Source: Cylindrotheca closterium (taxonomy: Eukaryota > Bacillariophyta > Bacillariophyceae > Bacillariales > Bacillariaceae). From it: 48,065 bases of DNA. The DNA lies in assembly GCA_933822405.4 (NCBI GenBank), contig CAKOGP040000691.1, positions 1 through 48,065 of the forward strand, given 5' to 3'. A program made the position numbers and the translations under genes. Below are positions 27,849-37,221 of this stretch, in pieces (positions within the stretch are counted from its first letter, which is position 1; each line of letters begins with the position of its first letter). The notes beneath the pieces were generated by a model that ran no database searches, was not told where the DNA came from, and saw only the letters and a program-made list of their open reading frames with translations.

Positions 27849-29969
27849 TCAGAAGCCAGATGAAGATCCAAATTGAAGTCTAGGCGGTGGTGCATATGCC
27901 TTCCTCTGTTCTAGTCTTTTGGCATGACGCAAACGAAATGAAGCCATTGCAATCGCCAGGAGGTCTGATCCAAGTGAGTCTGTCTTTGGTTCCAACATTG
28001 TTGAAATTATTCGCCGCCTCTTTCGTGACCGCGGAGCGTCTGTACCTTTGTCTTCCTTTTGGTAGACACAGGCCAGCTGTCGGAACCGAGAAAACTTATC
28101 AGCACACTTGAGGCATTTATCAATAACTTGTAGGTATGTTTCCCTTCTATATCCATCGGTCGAAGTTCGGTGCCCTCCCTTTTCAAAAGTCTTAGAATCC
28201 CATTCCCCATACAGTACGGGTAGAGCCACCTTTAGCCAGTCCCTAAGAGCCAAGTGAGGTGGTATCTTCTTGTGATGCAGCATGTTGTATTCCATTTGAG
28301 CTATTCTGAATCGTAGTTCCAGTGGCAAGCGAACAAAGTCTCCTTCCGACTTCGCGGAGTTTTCATCGGGCAATTCAGATGCCGCATTTGCTTCTGCTTC
28401 CATAAATGTGTCAGCATTTACCGGATCCCAACAGTAGTAATTATTATCCTCACTATGGTCATCTATTTCACTCATTTTGTCGCCATTTCCATTGCTTCCA
28501 TTGCTGTTGTTTTCACCTGATAAACCGAATTCCCAGGTGGGAACTCCCGTGCCCAAAAGAGGTCTACCTTTTCGTTTTCTTTCCTTCGATTGTTGGTGGA
28601 GCTGTTCCCATTGAATAGTAGCCAGCCCAGTGCACTGCTCCTGGGCATTTTCGTCCAGAAAGCCTTCCAGACATTCCTTGATGAGAGAGTAGTCTGGCAT
28701 GTCGTAGTAGGACAATGACTTCAAATGATCAAAAGCGTTCCGGAGCAAGCTCACTTTCTTTTCGTCTTTGGACAGAGCCAGTGGTTCTGGCAGATCCGAC
28801 AAGTCCAAAACTCCCTCTGGCGGATCAATACCACCTCTGTACTTGTTAAAGAGTGCAACATGATATTCATTACCCATGAGGAGTCGTTTCGTTTCATCTG
28901 GGCGGCCCTCTTCTTCTCCATGGATCCGTTCCTTGAGCTTCTGACACGCCTCACGATCGCGATTTGCAGCATGTTGCATCCATGGAAGTCCTCCACTGAC
29001 CAAGTCACAAAAGACATAAAGCAAACTCCAAATGTCATCACGAGCGCAGTAGTCCTTGAGCTGGTGCACTCGAAGTGAGGCATACATACTGGTTCCTCTA
29101 AAGTCTGCAGTCGGTCGTTCTTTCCGATAGTATCCCTGGCCACTTTGGTTGGCCGGGCGGATCCAACCCTTCCCCTTCCACGGATTCTCGAGGTCACTAG
29201 CCGGAGAATCCTTTTGCACAACCACACTCTTGGAAAGTCCAAAATCCACCATACAAAACTGCTTAACACCCCTTTTCACACAATTACTGGGCTTGACATC
29301 ACGATGAACCATACCAACTTCGTGCATTCGTTGTAGCAGTGGCAGAATAATGGATGCTGTCAAAAACACAGAGTCTGCAATGTTAAGCCTCCTCTTCTTC
29401 GTTGTCTTTTCGCGAATAAAGTGCATGTCTTGTCCCGGCAGATACTCCATAACAATGGCAGAAATGTCTTCATTTGCCTTGAGATGCCCCATGTAGACTG
29501 GCACAGTATTCTCTGGAAGGCACGAATCCAAAAAGTGCAAAATACTGGCTTCTCCGAGCAGCACTCCGGAATTCTTGAACTCTCCCACTTCGACTTTGGC
29601 AGCCACCATTCGTTGAGGCCTCCTCGTCTTGTTGCTAGCTATTTGAGGTTCAAAATAATGAAGGTTGATACATTTGTGAATGCTGCAAAATGTTCCCTTC
29701 CCCAGTCTTCCCAGACAAAAGAACGGCCCCAATATCGTACCTAGAGCTGGAAAGTTCCCAGTTGCTTTCACAATCTCTTGACGTCCATAGAAGGGAAGGT
29801 TGCTATTGCTACTAGCGTTATTGCCAGTCGACGATTTCTTTTCCTTTCTAGCAACATCTAAATCCGCGGCGGTTCCATAAGGCGTGTTGTTGTTGCTGGT
29901 GATTCCTCCACCTCCTTCGACATCTTCTGAGGGACTGATACCCATGGAAGAGACTGCCACTTGACTCAT
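27849..29969 (-). CDS. CK1-superfamily protein kinase, tau-tubulin-kinase-like, with long C-terminal extension
   Basis: 706 residues from the ATG at 29969 (the longer frame to 29993 begins at TTG). The kinase domain runs from about residue 80 to 400: glycine-rich loop LGRLGKGTFCSIHKC, VAIK Lys in MVAAKVEVG, catalytic loop VHRDVKPSN, metal-binding MVDFGLSK, and FRGTSMYAS with DDIWSLLYVFCD. The lack of an APE motif and the RGTxxYAS and DDxWSL segments place it in the CK1/VRK/TTBK branch, nearest TTBK-like. An insert of about 60 residues separates DFG from the RGT element, and the C-terminal 300 residues are mostly unstructured with one block of helix near the end. N-terminal region is Asn/Ser/Gly-rich. 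Divergent from KTI12 with 481 bp between starts. Confidence 0.88.
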   Translation of the reverse strand: MSQVAVSSMGISPSEDVEGGGGITSNNNTPYGTAADLDVARKEKKSSTGNNASSNSNLPFYGRQEIVKATGNFPALGTILGPFFCLGRLGKGTFCSIHKCINLHYFEPQIASNKTRRPQRMVAAKVEVGEFKNSGVLLGEASILHFLDSCLPENTVPVYMGHLKANEDISAIVMEYLPGQDMHFIREKTTKKRRLNIADSVFLTASIILPLLQRMHEVGMVHRDVKPSNCVKRGVKQFCMVDFGLSKSVVVQKDSPASDLENPWKGKGWIRPANQSGQGYYRKERPTADFRGTSMYASLRVHQLKDYCARDDIWSLLYVFCDLVSGGLPWMQHAANRDREACQKLKERIHGEEEGRPDETKRLLMGNEYHVALFNKYRGGIDPPEGVLDLSDLPEPLALSKDEKKVSLLRNAFDHLKSLSYYDMPDYSLIKECLEGFLDENAQEQCTGLATIQWEQLHQQSKERKRKGRPLLGTGVPTWEFGLSGENNSNGSNGNGDKMSEIDDHSEDNNYYCWDPVNADTFMEAEANAASELPDENSAKSEGDFVRLPLELRFRIAQMEYNMLHHKKIPPHLALRDWLKVALPVLYGEWDSKTFEKGGHRTSTDGYRRETYLQVIDKCLKCADKFSRFRQLACVYQKEDKGTDAPRSRKRRRIISTMLEPKTDSLGSDLLAIAMASFRLRHAKRLEQRKAYAPPPRLQFGSSSGF

Positions 29970-30450
29970 TAAGACTGTAGCGCTAGTGTACAATCACTCC
30001 CTTGTTCAGCGCAACAGACTAGCACGATCTTTGAAGCTCCTTTTAATCTCCTGTACAGCTTCAAAACCAAAGTTAGGTACTGTAGGTACCAGTACGACTA
30101 CTCAACTCCAATGGATCTTCGATGAAATATTGGATCTGAACCAACTGCCAATTTTTCGCATGTAAATTACGTAGTGTACGAGTCCGTACTACTGTACATA
30201 CTACTACGAGCCATCAACGTCTTGCATGCTGTCCAACCCATACCCGTCGAGCCATCAGACCCAAACAAGATGACAAAATTCAAAATCAAAGCAACATTTC
30301 CATACTTCCTCGTCCTCCATATCGAAGAATTAGCATCATCGTCGTACTGTACTGGTGTTATACTGTAGCGAGGGAAAGTCTCAGTGGTGCAGTCCTCAAA
30401 AGCACTGTATTATTATCTTGAAGAAATCATTCTGACTAGATAACGACAAC
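29970..30450. other. Divergent intergenic region, kinase / KTI12, rich in GTAC palindromes
   Basis: No ORF with support; a 64-codon frame at 30174 starts at GTG and shows no family. The stretch has several overlapping GTAC/TACTGTA palindromes, notably 30076-30095 (GGTACTGTAGGTACCAGTAC) and near 30335-30365. These resemble the motifs near other starts. It should hold two promoters. Confidence 0.45.
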
Positions 30451-31806
30451 ATGCCCTGCTTGATTGTGACTGGGTATCCCTCGGCCGGCAAGACGACGAT
30501 CTGTGGTTTGCTCAAGGAACGAGCGCTCTTGCGCCAGGAGATTGAGGAAGTTCAAATTGTCAACGAGGAATTTGCTTGTCCAGACTATTCCAAGAATGAA
30601 TGCTATGCCAATTCGCTCCGTGAAAAGCAAACCCGGGCCGCAATGAAATCATCCTTTGATCGTGCTGTTGGGATTACCAAAACCCAGAACAAACCAAGCA
30701 AGAGTAACAGCAAAACTCTGATCATTTTGGATTCTCTCAACTACATTAAAGGGTTCAGATATGAGCTACACTGTATCTCAAAGGCAGCTGGAGAAAAGCA
30801 TGCTATTCTGTGGGTGCTGAACAGTATGGAAACTGTTGAACAATGGAACCAATCGCGATCGAAGGAGAGGGCCTACCAACCTGCACTGTTGAAGGAACTC
30901 ATTCAGCGATATGAACCTCCCGATGATCGAAATCGATGGGACAAGCCTCTTTATACAGTTGATGTCACTCCATCGTCAACTGCAACCAATGCCACAACAA
31001 AACCAGAATCATTTGAGACTGGAAGCAACGAACTAGAGACAAAACAAACAACGACTGCCAGTTCCAAAAGCGAAGCAGTCCAAAACAGTGTCTATAATAT
31101 GCATGCGCTAGAAGAGAACTTTGCAGACACGACAACATCCGCGGCTGTAGATTCAGCAACAGCATCATTGTCGCAACCGGTGACCAAAGGAAAGAAACCA
31201 AAGAAGAGTGCTTTCTCACGAGCTCGAACGGCAGCATCCAAAGCTGCCCAGCAATCAAAACCGAAATCAAACAATCTAAACACTCCTCTCATTGCAACTG
31301 CGACAAAAGGTACCTCTTCCGCGTCAGAATCTGCTTTGGCAGGTCAACATCCACAACCACCATTACATCAACAGGAAGAAAGACAACAGCAGCCACCACC
31401 TAAACCCTTGGAAGAGCAATTGGATGATATCCTCGATAACTTCTTGCTCAGAGTACAATCTCTGAAAGAGGGGCACTCGACGCGAAATTACATTGCGGGG
31501 GACGCCAATGTATTGCAGGACTTGGATTCGATATCACAAAAGGTGATCTCAGCCATTAACAGTGCCCAAAATTTTTACACAGGTGGTGATACACTCCAAT
31601 TTCAATTCCCTTCCAAGGATTCTACACTATCACAGTCCTTTTCTTTCTCCCTTAAAGGAGCTCGTCAACGAGTCTCGTTAGCCGAATTGAGACAACTTCG
31701 AATGCAGTATTTGCAATGGGCAGGTACACACCCTCCGGAAGATACTTCTGAAAATGGAATTGCCAATGCCTTTCGTCTTTATTTAGAGGAACAGCTGACT
31801 AAATAG
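30451..31806 (+). CDS. KTI12: KTI12 homologue (Elongator-associated P-loop protein)
   Basis: 451 residues, single exon, ATG at 30451. The first strand and Walker A are MPCLIVTGYPSAGKTT, with the P-loop at residues 8-16. LIILDSLNYIKGFRYEL matches the DxxNYIKGxRYxL block of KTI12/PSTK, followed by WNQSRSKERAY. The C-terminal domain is present (LEEQLDDILDNFLLR and LRMQYLQW), after a long Thr/Ser/Gln-rich insert at about 165-310 that is longer than in yeast. KTI12 binds Elongator and is needed for wobble-uridine modification of tRNA. PSTK (Sec-tRNA kinase) is the related alternative, but the C-terminal LRxxF..W region fits KTI12 better. Divergent from the kinase gene. Confidence 0.92.
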   Translation: MPCLIVTGYPSAGKTTICGLLKERALLRQEIEEVQIVNEEFACPDYSKNECYANSLREKQTRAAMKSSFDRAVGITKTQNKPSKSNSKTLIILDSLNYIKGFRYELHCISKAAGEKHAILWVLNSMETVEQWNQSRSKERAYQPALLKELIQRYEPPDDRNRWDKPLYTVDVTPSSTATNATTKPESFETGSNELETKQTTTASSKSEAVQNSVYNMHALEENFADTTTSAAVDSATASLSQPVTKGKKPKKSAFSRARTAASKAAQQSKPKSNNLNTPLIATATKGTSSASESALAGQHPQPPLHQQEERQQQPPPKPLEEQLDDILDNFLLRVQSLKEGHSTRNYIAGDANVLQDLDSISQKVISAINSAQNFYTGGDTLQFQFPSKDSTLSQSFSFSLKGARQRVSLAELRQLRMQYLQWAGTHPPEDTSENGIANAFRLYLEEQLTK

Positions 31807-32185
31807 TTCTACTGTAGCATTTCAAAAAAACAAGGCTCCAACTTGTCGAAACTTTCGCCCATTGACTCGAACTCAATCCCTCTAGCCACGACAAAGAATG
31901 GAATAAATTATTAAGTCTAGATTTCGCGATACCGAAGATATTCTGGAATGTGAGTACCTAGATCTGGTAGAGTAGCATCCATAATGTTCCTCCTGTATTG
32001 CGATACAATACGATAGATACTATACAGTAGAGTACAATCAATCCTTCGTGCTTCGTTCCAAAAGGGGGCAATAAACCCAAAGATCAGGATCCTCCCCCTC
32101 CCCCAATTGAAGTTTTCATGTTGTCATTCTTCACCCCGCAGCATATATGTACCGTAGTACACACGTGATGCTTTGAACTCACAGA
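31807..32185. other. Spacer between KTI12 and the ATP-grasp gene
   Basis: 379 bp without a supported ORF. It contains short GATAC-type repeats near 32000-32030 and the GTACCGTAGTAC palindrome at 32149-32160, 25 bp before the next ATG. Nothing else was seen. Confidence 0.5.
32149..32160. promoter_or_regulatory. GTACCGTAGTAC element upstream of the ATP-grasp gene
   Basis: An imperfect palindrome 25 bp before the ATG at 32186. It combines the GTACCGTA variant of the recurrent element with a further GTAC. Function inferred from position only. Confidence 0.3.
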
Positions 32186-33952
32186 ATGAGTTCATTCATG
32201 AGATGTTCTCTGTCGAACCTACTATTTCTACTCCTCTTTGGAATTTGCAGTATTGAAAACACTCATTCCTGGAAACAGTCGCTACCGCAGCTCGTTGCGG
32301 CATGGGGAGCTAAGCATAGCAACGGAAGCAGCTATGCTATGCCGACAAGGAAATTTTGTAGCAAACATGTAATGAGATCGTGCAGGGGGGGCTATGGTGA
32401 TAATGGTAGCAATAATAGCGAAAATAGAATAGGGGAGAACGAAATACTGAGTACTCCAGTAACTCCGTTCATAGACAAACCATCCCCTGCTGCTACGAAG
32501 GAAATTGCGCTGATCCTAATGGACTCATTTGCATTTTACCACGGGCGGTTCTTGGCGCACAGGGCAAAGGTACTCTATGGTATCACAATCGTACCAGTAT
32601 TTTCCAACTACATGAAAGGGTTTTTTCAAATGCAACAACCGCCGGACATGGATCATCTGATGTCAATGTGTATGCCCTCTGAAGAGGAGAAGGAAGCATG
32701 GTTGAAACCATTGGAGGGTTTCGAATTATTAGCCGTTCTATGTGAATCGGATTCTGGATTAGCGGATGCAGAAAGACTAGAATCTTTGCTCAACACAACC
32801 TTTCAGAATGGTTTCAATGAGGCTCGGCGGAACAAGTACATGATGATAGAAAAGATTCGAGAAGCGGGCATTCCCGTTGTGAAGCAGAAACTTTGCTGTA
32901 GTGTGGAAGAAGCACAAGAGGCAGCTCGGGAGCTGGGAATAGAAGAATACAAAAAGGGAAAGTCAACGCCACTAGAGCAATTGACTTCTACTTTCGTAGT
33001 GGTCAAACCCGTACGTGGGGTCGGATCGGAAGATGTCAGTTTGTGCCAAAGTATAGCTTCGGTGGAGAAAGCGTTTCATCAAATCTATGGGGGCACTGTA
33101 TTTGGCTCTCCTCGCGAAAAGCACCAATCAGCTCTAGTGCAAGAGTTCGCAGAGGGTCAAGAATTTGCTATTGATGTCGTTTCAAAGAATGGAGAGCACA
33201 AAGTTGCGGCGGTGTGGAAATACGACAAGAGACCGGCGAATGGGGCCTCCTTCGTTTATTTTGCGACTGAACTTTACAATGGACCCGAGGTGGCTGAAAT
33301 CAGTGATTACCTCCGACGGTGTCTGGATGCGCTACAAATTTCTTGGGGTATTACCCATTCTGAGATTATCATGACAGCTCGTGGCCCGCGACTTGTGGAA
33401 GTCAACTGTCGCCAACACAACATGGACTTCCTACCGCTTACCATGGAATGTATCGGCTACAACGTGTTTGACATGCTGCTGACAGCTTATCTTGGAGACA
33501 AAGATCCCGATATCTTTCCCCTGGGACCTGCAGCCGAACGCCTAGATTGGGAGTTACTTCCTCTAAATCCTTCCGTAAGGATGTGTGGTGCAATGATTCA
33601 CCTTGCCTGCTTTGCGAATGGAACTCTGACTCACGTAAACGAAGATGCACTAAAGGAAATTCAGAATATGGACAGTGTAGTCGACTTGGAAGTGTACCCA
33701 GCGTTCCTTCATGTTGGCAATGAAATACAGCCCACGACTGACATTAAGACCGATGCAGGTAAGAGATCCTGGATGCAATATTCAGCGTACCAGTACGACA
33801 CTCGACGAAACAAATAACTCATGCTCTGTTGCACTACCTTCTTGTGTGGTGTAGGGTGGGCTCAATTAATACACCCAGATCCCGATCAATTCCAGAAAGA
33901 CTACGACCGTATCATTGAGCTTATGCCGTGCATCTTTGAAGCTAAAACATGA
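32186..33952 (+). CDS. ATP-grasp carboxylate-amine ligase with signal peptide (two exons)
   Basis: Exon 1 is 32186-33758 and exon 2 is 33855-33952; the 96-nt intron is GCAG|GTAAGA ... GTGTAG|GG, phase 1. 556 residues. Splicing replaces an in-frame read-through tail with GWAQLIHPDPDQFQKDY, the normal end of the fold. The N-terminus is a signal peptide (LLFLLLFGICSIENTHS) with Trp at +1, which diatom plastid import tolerates. The ATP-grasp core shows TFVVVKPVRGVGSEDV (ATP-binding Lys and Gly-rich loop), ALVQEFAEGQEFAIDVV and a metal-binding HSEIIMTARGPRLVEVNCR. This is the pattern of enzymes joining a carboxylate to an amine through acyl phosphate, as in peptide and amino-acid ligases. The exact product is unknown. 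A low-complexity Asn/Gly region lies near residues 70-85. Confidence 0.85.
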
Positions 33953-33961
33953 TGAATTAGT

Positions 33962-34166
33962 GAATTTTCATATTATCTGATCGTCATGAGCTTTGACTTC
34001 TGAAATGCTGCTTGTTCCTTTTCATAAAATAATAAGTAAAACTGGGTTCAATGGAGTAATAAAATTGATTTATCGTTCACTGAAGTTTCAAAAATGCGTC
34101 CTCTTGAGCTGTTCAACAAGCAGAATTTCAGAATTCAAAGTTCATGACGATCAGATATGAAAATTC
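33962..34166. repeat. Imperfect 50-bp inverted repeat flanking a direct-repeat unit
   Basis: The left arm is 33962-34014 and the right arm 34117-34166. The reverse complement of the right arm matches the left with about four differences and a 3-nt insertion. The 102-bp loop carries one copy of the 76-bp direct repeat. The stretch is AT-rich and lies between two convergent genes, so it may contain both polyadenylation signals or be a small non-autonomous element. No ORF. Confidence 0.8.
34044..34119 (+). repeat. 76-bp direct repeat, copy 1
   Basis: Starts GGGTTCAATGGAGTAATAAA and ends GCTGTTCAACAA. Matches copy 2 at 72 of 76 bases and lies mostly inside the loop of the inverted repeat. Confidence 0.85.
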
Positions 34167-34202
34167 AAAACTACAGAGGTTGGCATTATAGTGAGGAAAT
34201 GT

Positions 34203-34278
34203 GGGTTCAATAGAGTAATAAAATTGATTTATCGTTTACAAAAGTTTCAAAAATGCGTCCTCTTGAGCTGTTCAACAA
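34203..34278 (+). repeat. 76-bp direct repeat, copy 2
   Basis: Four substitutions from copy 1, and 83 bp after it. It ends 37 bp before the NTAN1 stop codon, so it lies in the predicted 3' UTR of NTAN1. Confidence 0.85.
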
Positions 34279-34315
34279 CAGCTGCAAAAGAAAAAGTAGT
34301 ATCACAAGATGCAGA

Positions 34316-35464
34316 CTACTTTGCAATCGACCATTGATTGGAATTGCCTGATCTGCGATAGATCAGTGTCTGGTTAACATGTGGACCAAAAATGTCATTG
34401 CAATTCTTATCTCGAAGGTACTTGAGTGATGAGCGAATGCAAGAACAAAAGTCTGGCTCCTCAACGTGAGGAGAAGTGGAGGTGTATTGAAGGAGGACTC
34501 TGTCTGGGAGCTTCAAAAGTTTATCAATGTGTCCAAAGGATTTGAAAGTGAATGGAAGAATTTTTACTGTATCGGATCTGGAAGAATGAATGACACTCAA
34601 ACATTTCGCTTCTGATTCTGCAAACAACCGCACAGAGCGAAGTGTGACCTGAGGCCCCGCAGCTTCCTCTTCAACCTTTGCCAAGAAGACATCTCCAGAT
34701 CGTGTGTCAATGCCGAGGCCTCTACCAATCGGACACTCGAAGCCGTTATCATTCAGGGAGGTAATGGCGCATGTCTTGAGAGTAATCTTCATAATATGGC
34801 TCTGCTCTTGAGCAATGCGTGCTAATAGTGCCATGAACCAGGCAGAAATCTCCAGAGATGTGGAATCAGCATCATCAAAACCTCCCATGACGTGTACATC
34901 CAGATTGATCATGCTTGAAGAGGGAGATAGCTCTGACTTTTTCTCTTCTTTCGAGCTTTCTTGGTGGTGTGCAATGTGTTCATCCACCATTCCTCGAATG
35001 CAATTTTCATATGCTGTTCCATCAATGTGCGTCAGGCTTGACAAGGCATCGATTCCCTCGGTCTCGCTTCGGAAAGCAACAATGTGACAGGTGGTTGCTT
35101 TGTCGCTTACTAGAACATCGGATTGTGCGCTGGTGCAATGAGCAGCTTCGCCCTGAGAAACGTACAAGACCTTCTCAGTGGAATTCTTGCTGAAAGAAAC
35201 GGGCGGACTTGCAAGAAGCTCATCCCTAGAATCCATCAATTGCGGAACGCCCTTTAAGTAATGATCTACGCGACTATTCAGTGGAAGGTAAAGCTGTTGC
35301 TCTTCTTCTTCATCCCAATAGCAATATTCATCAACAGGAAGGCGAATGTGCGTCTCAACATACTCTTCTTCTGGGCTTGATTGTCTGTTGTTGAATTCTG
35401 CACTCTTAGGGTCTACATCTAGGCTCACAAGTGTATTGCAGGAGTCGTTATTGAAGATCACCAT
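34316..35464 (-). CDS. NTAN1: Protein N-terminal asparagine amidohydrolase
   Basis: 382 residues from the ATG at 35464; the longer frame begins at TTG (35527). Family blocks are LYVSQGEAAHCTSAQ, DKATTCHIVAFRSE with the catalytic Cys in TTCH, SLTHIDGTAYENCI, VHVMGGFDD, and TFKSFGHIDKLLKL. The C-terminal SPHVEEPDFCSCIRSSLKYL also matches. NTAN1 deamidates N-terminal Asn to Asp, making a substrate for arginylation in the Arg/N-degron pathway, in cytosol or nucleus. The N-terminal region before the conserved core is about 75 residues longer than the animal form in its acidic part. No signal peptide is seen. Tail-to-tail with the ATP-grasp gene; the 3' UTRs overlap a repeat cassette. Confidence 0.95.
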   Translation of the reverse strand: MVIFNNDSCNTLVSLDVDPKSAEFNNRQSSPEEEYVETHIRLPVDEYCYWDEEEEQQLYLPLNSRVDHYLKGVPQLMDSRDELLASPPVSFSKNSTEKVLYVSQGEAAHCTSAQSDVLVSDKATTCHIVAFRSETEGIDALSSLTHIDGTAYENCIRGMVDEHIAHHQESSKEEKKSELSPSSSMINLDVHVMGGFDDADSTSLEISAWFMALLARIAQEQSHIMKITLKTCAITSLNDNGFECPIGRGLGIDTRSGDVFLAKVEEEAAGPQVTLRSVRLFAESEAKCLSVIHSSRSDTVKILPFTFKSFGHIDKLLKLPDRVLLQYTSTSPHVEEPDFCSCIRSSLKYLRDKNCNDIFGPHVNQTLIYRRSGNSNQWSIAK

Positions 35465-35661
35465 TTTGTTGTCTGAAGATGCTTTTAAACCCTTCCAAGC
35501 TGGAGAAATGAGTTTGGGATTGGGCAAGATTTCGTGAATAGGTGCGGAAGTTCGTCGGAGTTGTGGCTCAAAAAAACAGAAAGAACTTTTAGTGACGGAA
35601 GTTGGTCGACACGTCAGCTAAGTTCCGGGAGTTGTCATCGTCTGATCGAATCTACAGTGCT

Positions 35662-35690
35662 GGTACGTACTGTACCAGTACAGTACTGTA
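35662..35690. repeat. Nested GTAC palindromes
   Basis: GGTACGTACTGTACC runs into CAGTACAGTACTGTA, giving several overlapping inverted repeats centred on GTAC. It could form a hairpin. It lies about 200 bp upstream of NTAN1. Confidence 0.6.
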
Positions 35691-35831
35691 GCATGTCCAG
35701 AAAAGAAAGAGACAGCTGCTGTTTATGTGCTTCGCTGGCAACTCCTATCTCAAGACACAAATAGTCCCTTTTAGTGACTCGTACGGTTGACAGACAAGAG
35801 ATCCTTATTTTCTGTTTGATGCAGGTTATGG

Positions 35832-35839
35832 TACCGGTA
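35832..35839. promoter_or_regulatory. TACCGGTA palindrome upstream of the M50 protease
   Basis: Perfect octamer 143 bp upstream of the ATG at 35983. Same sequence as at 4113, 15874 and 18665. Function inferred. Confidence 0.28.
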
Positions 35840-35982
35840 GATTATCATAATGAAACACAGTAATTCAATTCCAATACAGTCAACTGGAACTGTACAGGAC
35901 GGCAGTAGCATTTGAAGCAGTCGTGCTGCAGCAGGTTATAAAGACCGAAACTTTCCATCTACGACGTAGACCGATCAATATC

Positions 35983-37113
35983 ATGCTTCGTTCAGTGAGA
36001 GTGTTGCAGCCCTTTCAAGGGCAAATTATGACAGCATGGAACTCCCAAGCCGCTACATTGAACAGCCGCTTGGTAGCAAGGGCAGTCAATAGATATGATC
36101 GCCAGGAGACCATTTCAATTCTAAGATACCAAAGCAGCTTGCTCTCCAAGACTCGCAACTCAGTGTTAAACCCACATAGTCCCCTTGGTGTTTCATCATC
36201 ATTGGTTCATCCACAACGATTCCGTGGGCCTTCTTCGCCCATCAATCTCCACGTCGGTTCATTGTCCTACTTTTCGAACTGGGGTGGTGGCCCTCCCCGT
36301 CCTGGTGGTAACAGATGGATGCAAGGAGCTGGCTTCCTTGGTGCTGGTGCCATGCTCCTCGGGAAGACCAAGTACCTTATTGGAGTCTTGAAGCTTACAA
36401 AGCTTGCTTCCCTTGGTTCGATGATCTTCACCATTGGCACCTATAGTATGTTCTTTGGACTACCATATGCTGCTGGAATGGTGGGATTGATTACCGTTCA
36501 TGAGGTTGGACATGTGCTGGTAATGCATCAAAGAGGAATTCCCTTCTCTCCCATGGTGTTTATGCCCTTTATGGGTGCGATGGTTCAAATGAATCAGCGG
36601 CCAAGAAATGCTTGGGAAGACGCTCTCGTCGCATTTGGAGGTCCTGTGGCTGGTTCGTTGGCAGCTGGTGGAGTTGCTGTGTCCGCACACCTGACGAATT
36701 CACCATTGCTGTTTGCCCTTGCCGACTTTGGATTCATGGTCAACCTCTTCAATCTCATTCCTCTAGGTTCCATGGACGGTGGAAGAATTGCTGGTGCTCT
36801 CTCACCCTGGGCTCATGTCGCTGGTTTGGGAATTGGTGGAACGTTGGCCGTAAGTGGAATGATACACAATCCAATCTTCTACTTGATTTTGTTGTCGGGA
36901 GGCTGGGAGACCTATCAAAGGTTCTACAACAAAGGAGCAATTCCCCCTGGCTATTATGCAATTACTCCAGTGCAACGAGCGGCAATTGGACTTGGATACA
37001 TAGGCTTGGCTGGTGGATTAGCCCTTGCAATGGATGTCAACGAAAGATTCAAGAAACCACCTGAGGTGCTCATGCGCGAAAGGGAATTGGAAAAACACTG
37101 GGATATGCGTTGA
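35983..37113 (+). CDS. Site-2-protease-like M50 membrane metallopeptidase, probably organellar
   Basis: 376 residues from the ATG at 35983; an in-frame GTG at 35923 was rejected. The catalytic zinc motif is VHEVGHVLV (HExxH at about residues 173-177), and the third ligand region is NLIPLGSMDGGR, the LDG/NPDG-like M50 motif, near residue 256. Five to six hydrophobic segments surround them. The family cuts membrane-anchored substrates within the bilayer. The sequence RGIPFSPMVFMPFMGAMVQM follows the pattern of bacterial and plant chloroplast M50B proteases. The first 90 residues are Arg/Ser/Asn/Gln-rich with almost no acidic residues and no signal peptide, so mitochondrial import is most likely. 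The site is unusual because characterised plant homologues are plastidial. Confidence 0.85.
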   Translation: MLRSVRVLQPFQGQIMTAWNSQAATLNSRLVARAVNRYDRQETISILRYQSSLLSKTRNSVLNPHSPLGVSSSLVHPQRFRGPSSPINLHVGSLSYFSNWGGGPPRPGGNRWMQGAGFLGAGAMLLGKTKYLIGVLKLTKLASLGSMIFTIGTYSMFFGLPYAAGMVGLITVHEVGHVLVMHQRGIPFSPMVFMPFMGAMVQMNQRPRNAWEDALVAFGGPVAGSLAAGGVAVSAHLTNSPLLFALADFGFMVNLFNLIPLGSMDGGRIAGALSPWAHVAGLGIGGTLAVSGMIHNPIFYLILLSGGWETYQRFYNKGAIPPGYYAITPVQRAAIGLGYIGLAGGLALAMDVNERFKKPPEVLMRERELEKHWDMR

Positions 37114-37221
37114 ATACAGTAGACTCCTAATAGACTACTAGAATGTATGGTACTACTACTAAGACTACAAGACTTTGCTTGCGAAGACAAATTTCCTATA
37201 TAGCTCCGCATTGTCGACTTT

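Larger units (their letters stand above)
35465..35982. other. Divergent region upstream of NTAN1 and the M50 protease
   Basis: 518 bp with no supported gene. A plus-strand frame at 35534 begins at GTG and shows no family. Overlapping palindromes occupy 35662-35690 (TGGTACGTACTGTACC..., then TACAGTACTGTA), and TACCGGTA is at 35832-35839. The region presumably holds two promoters. Confidence 0.5.

Noticed and set aside
30174..30368. Plus-strand ORF between the kinase and KTI12
   Set aside because: It starts at GTG, has no internal early ATG with good context and no recognisable family.
35534..35764. ORF upstream of the M50 protease
   Set aside because: GTG start and composition typical of chance; it overlaps the palindromic promoter stretch.
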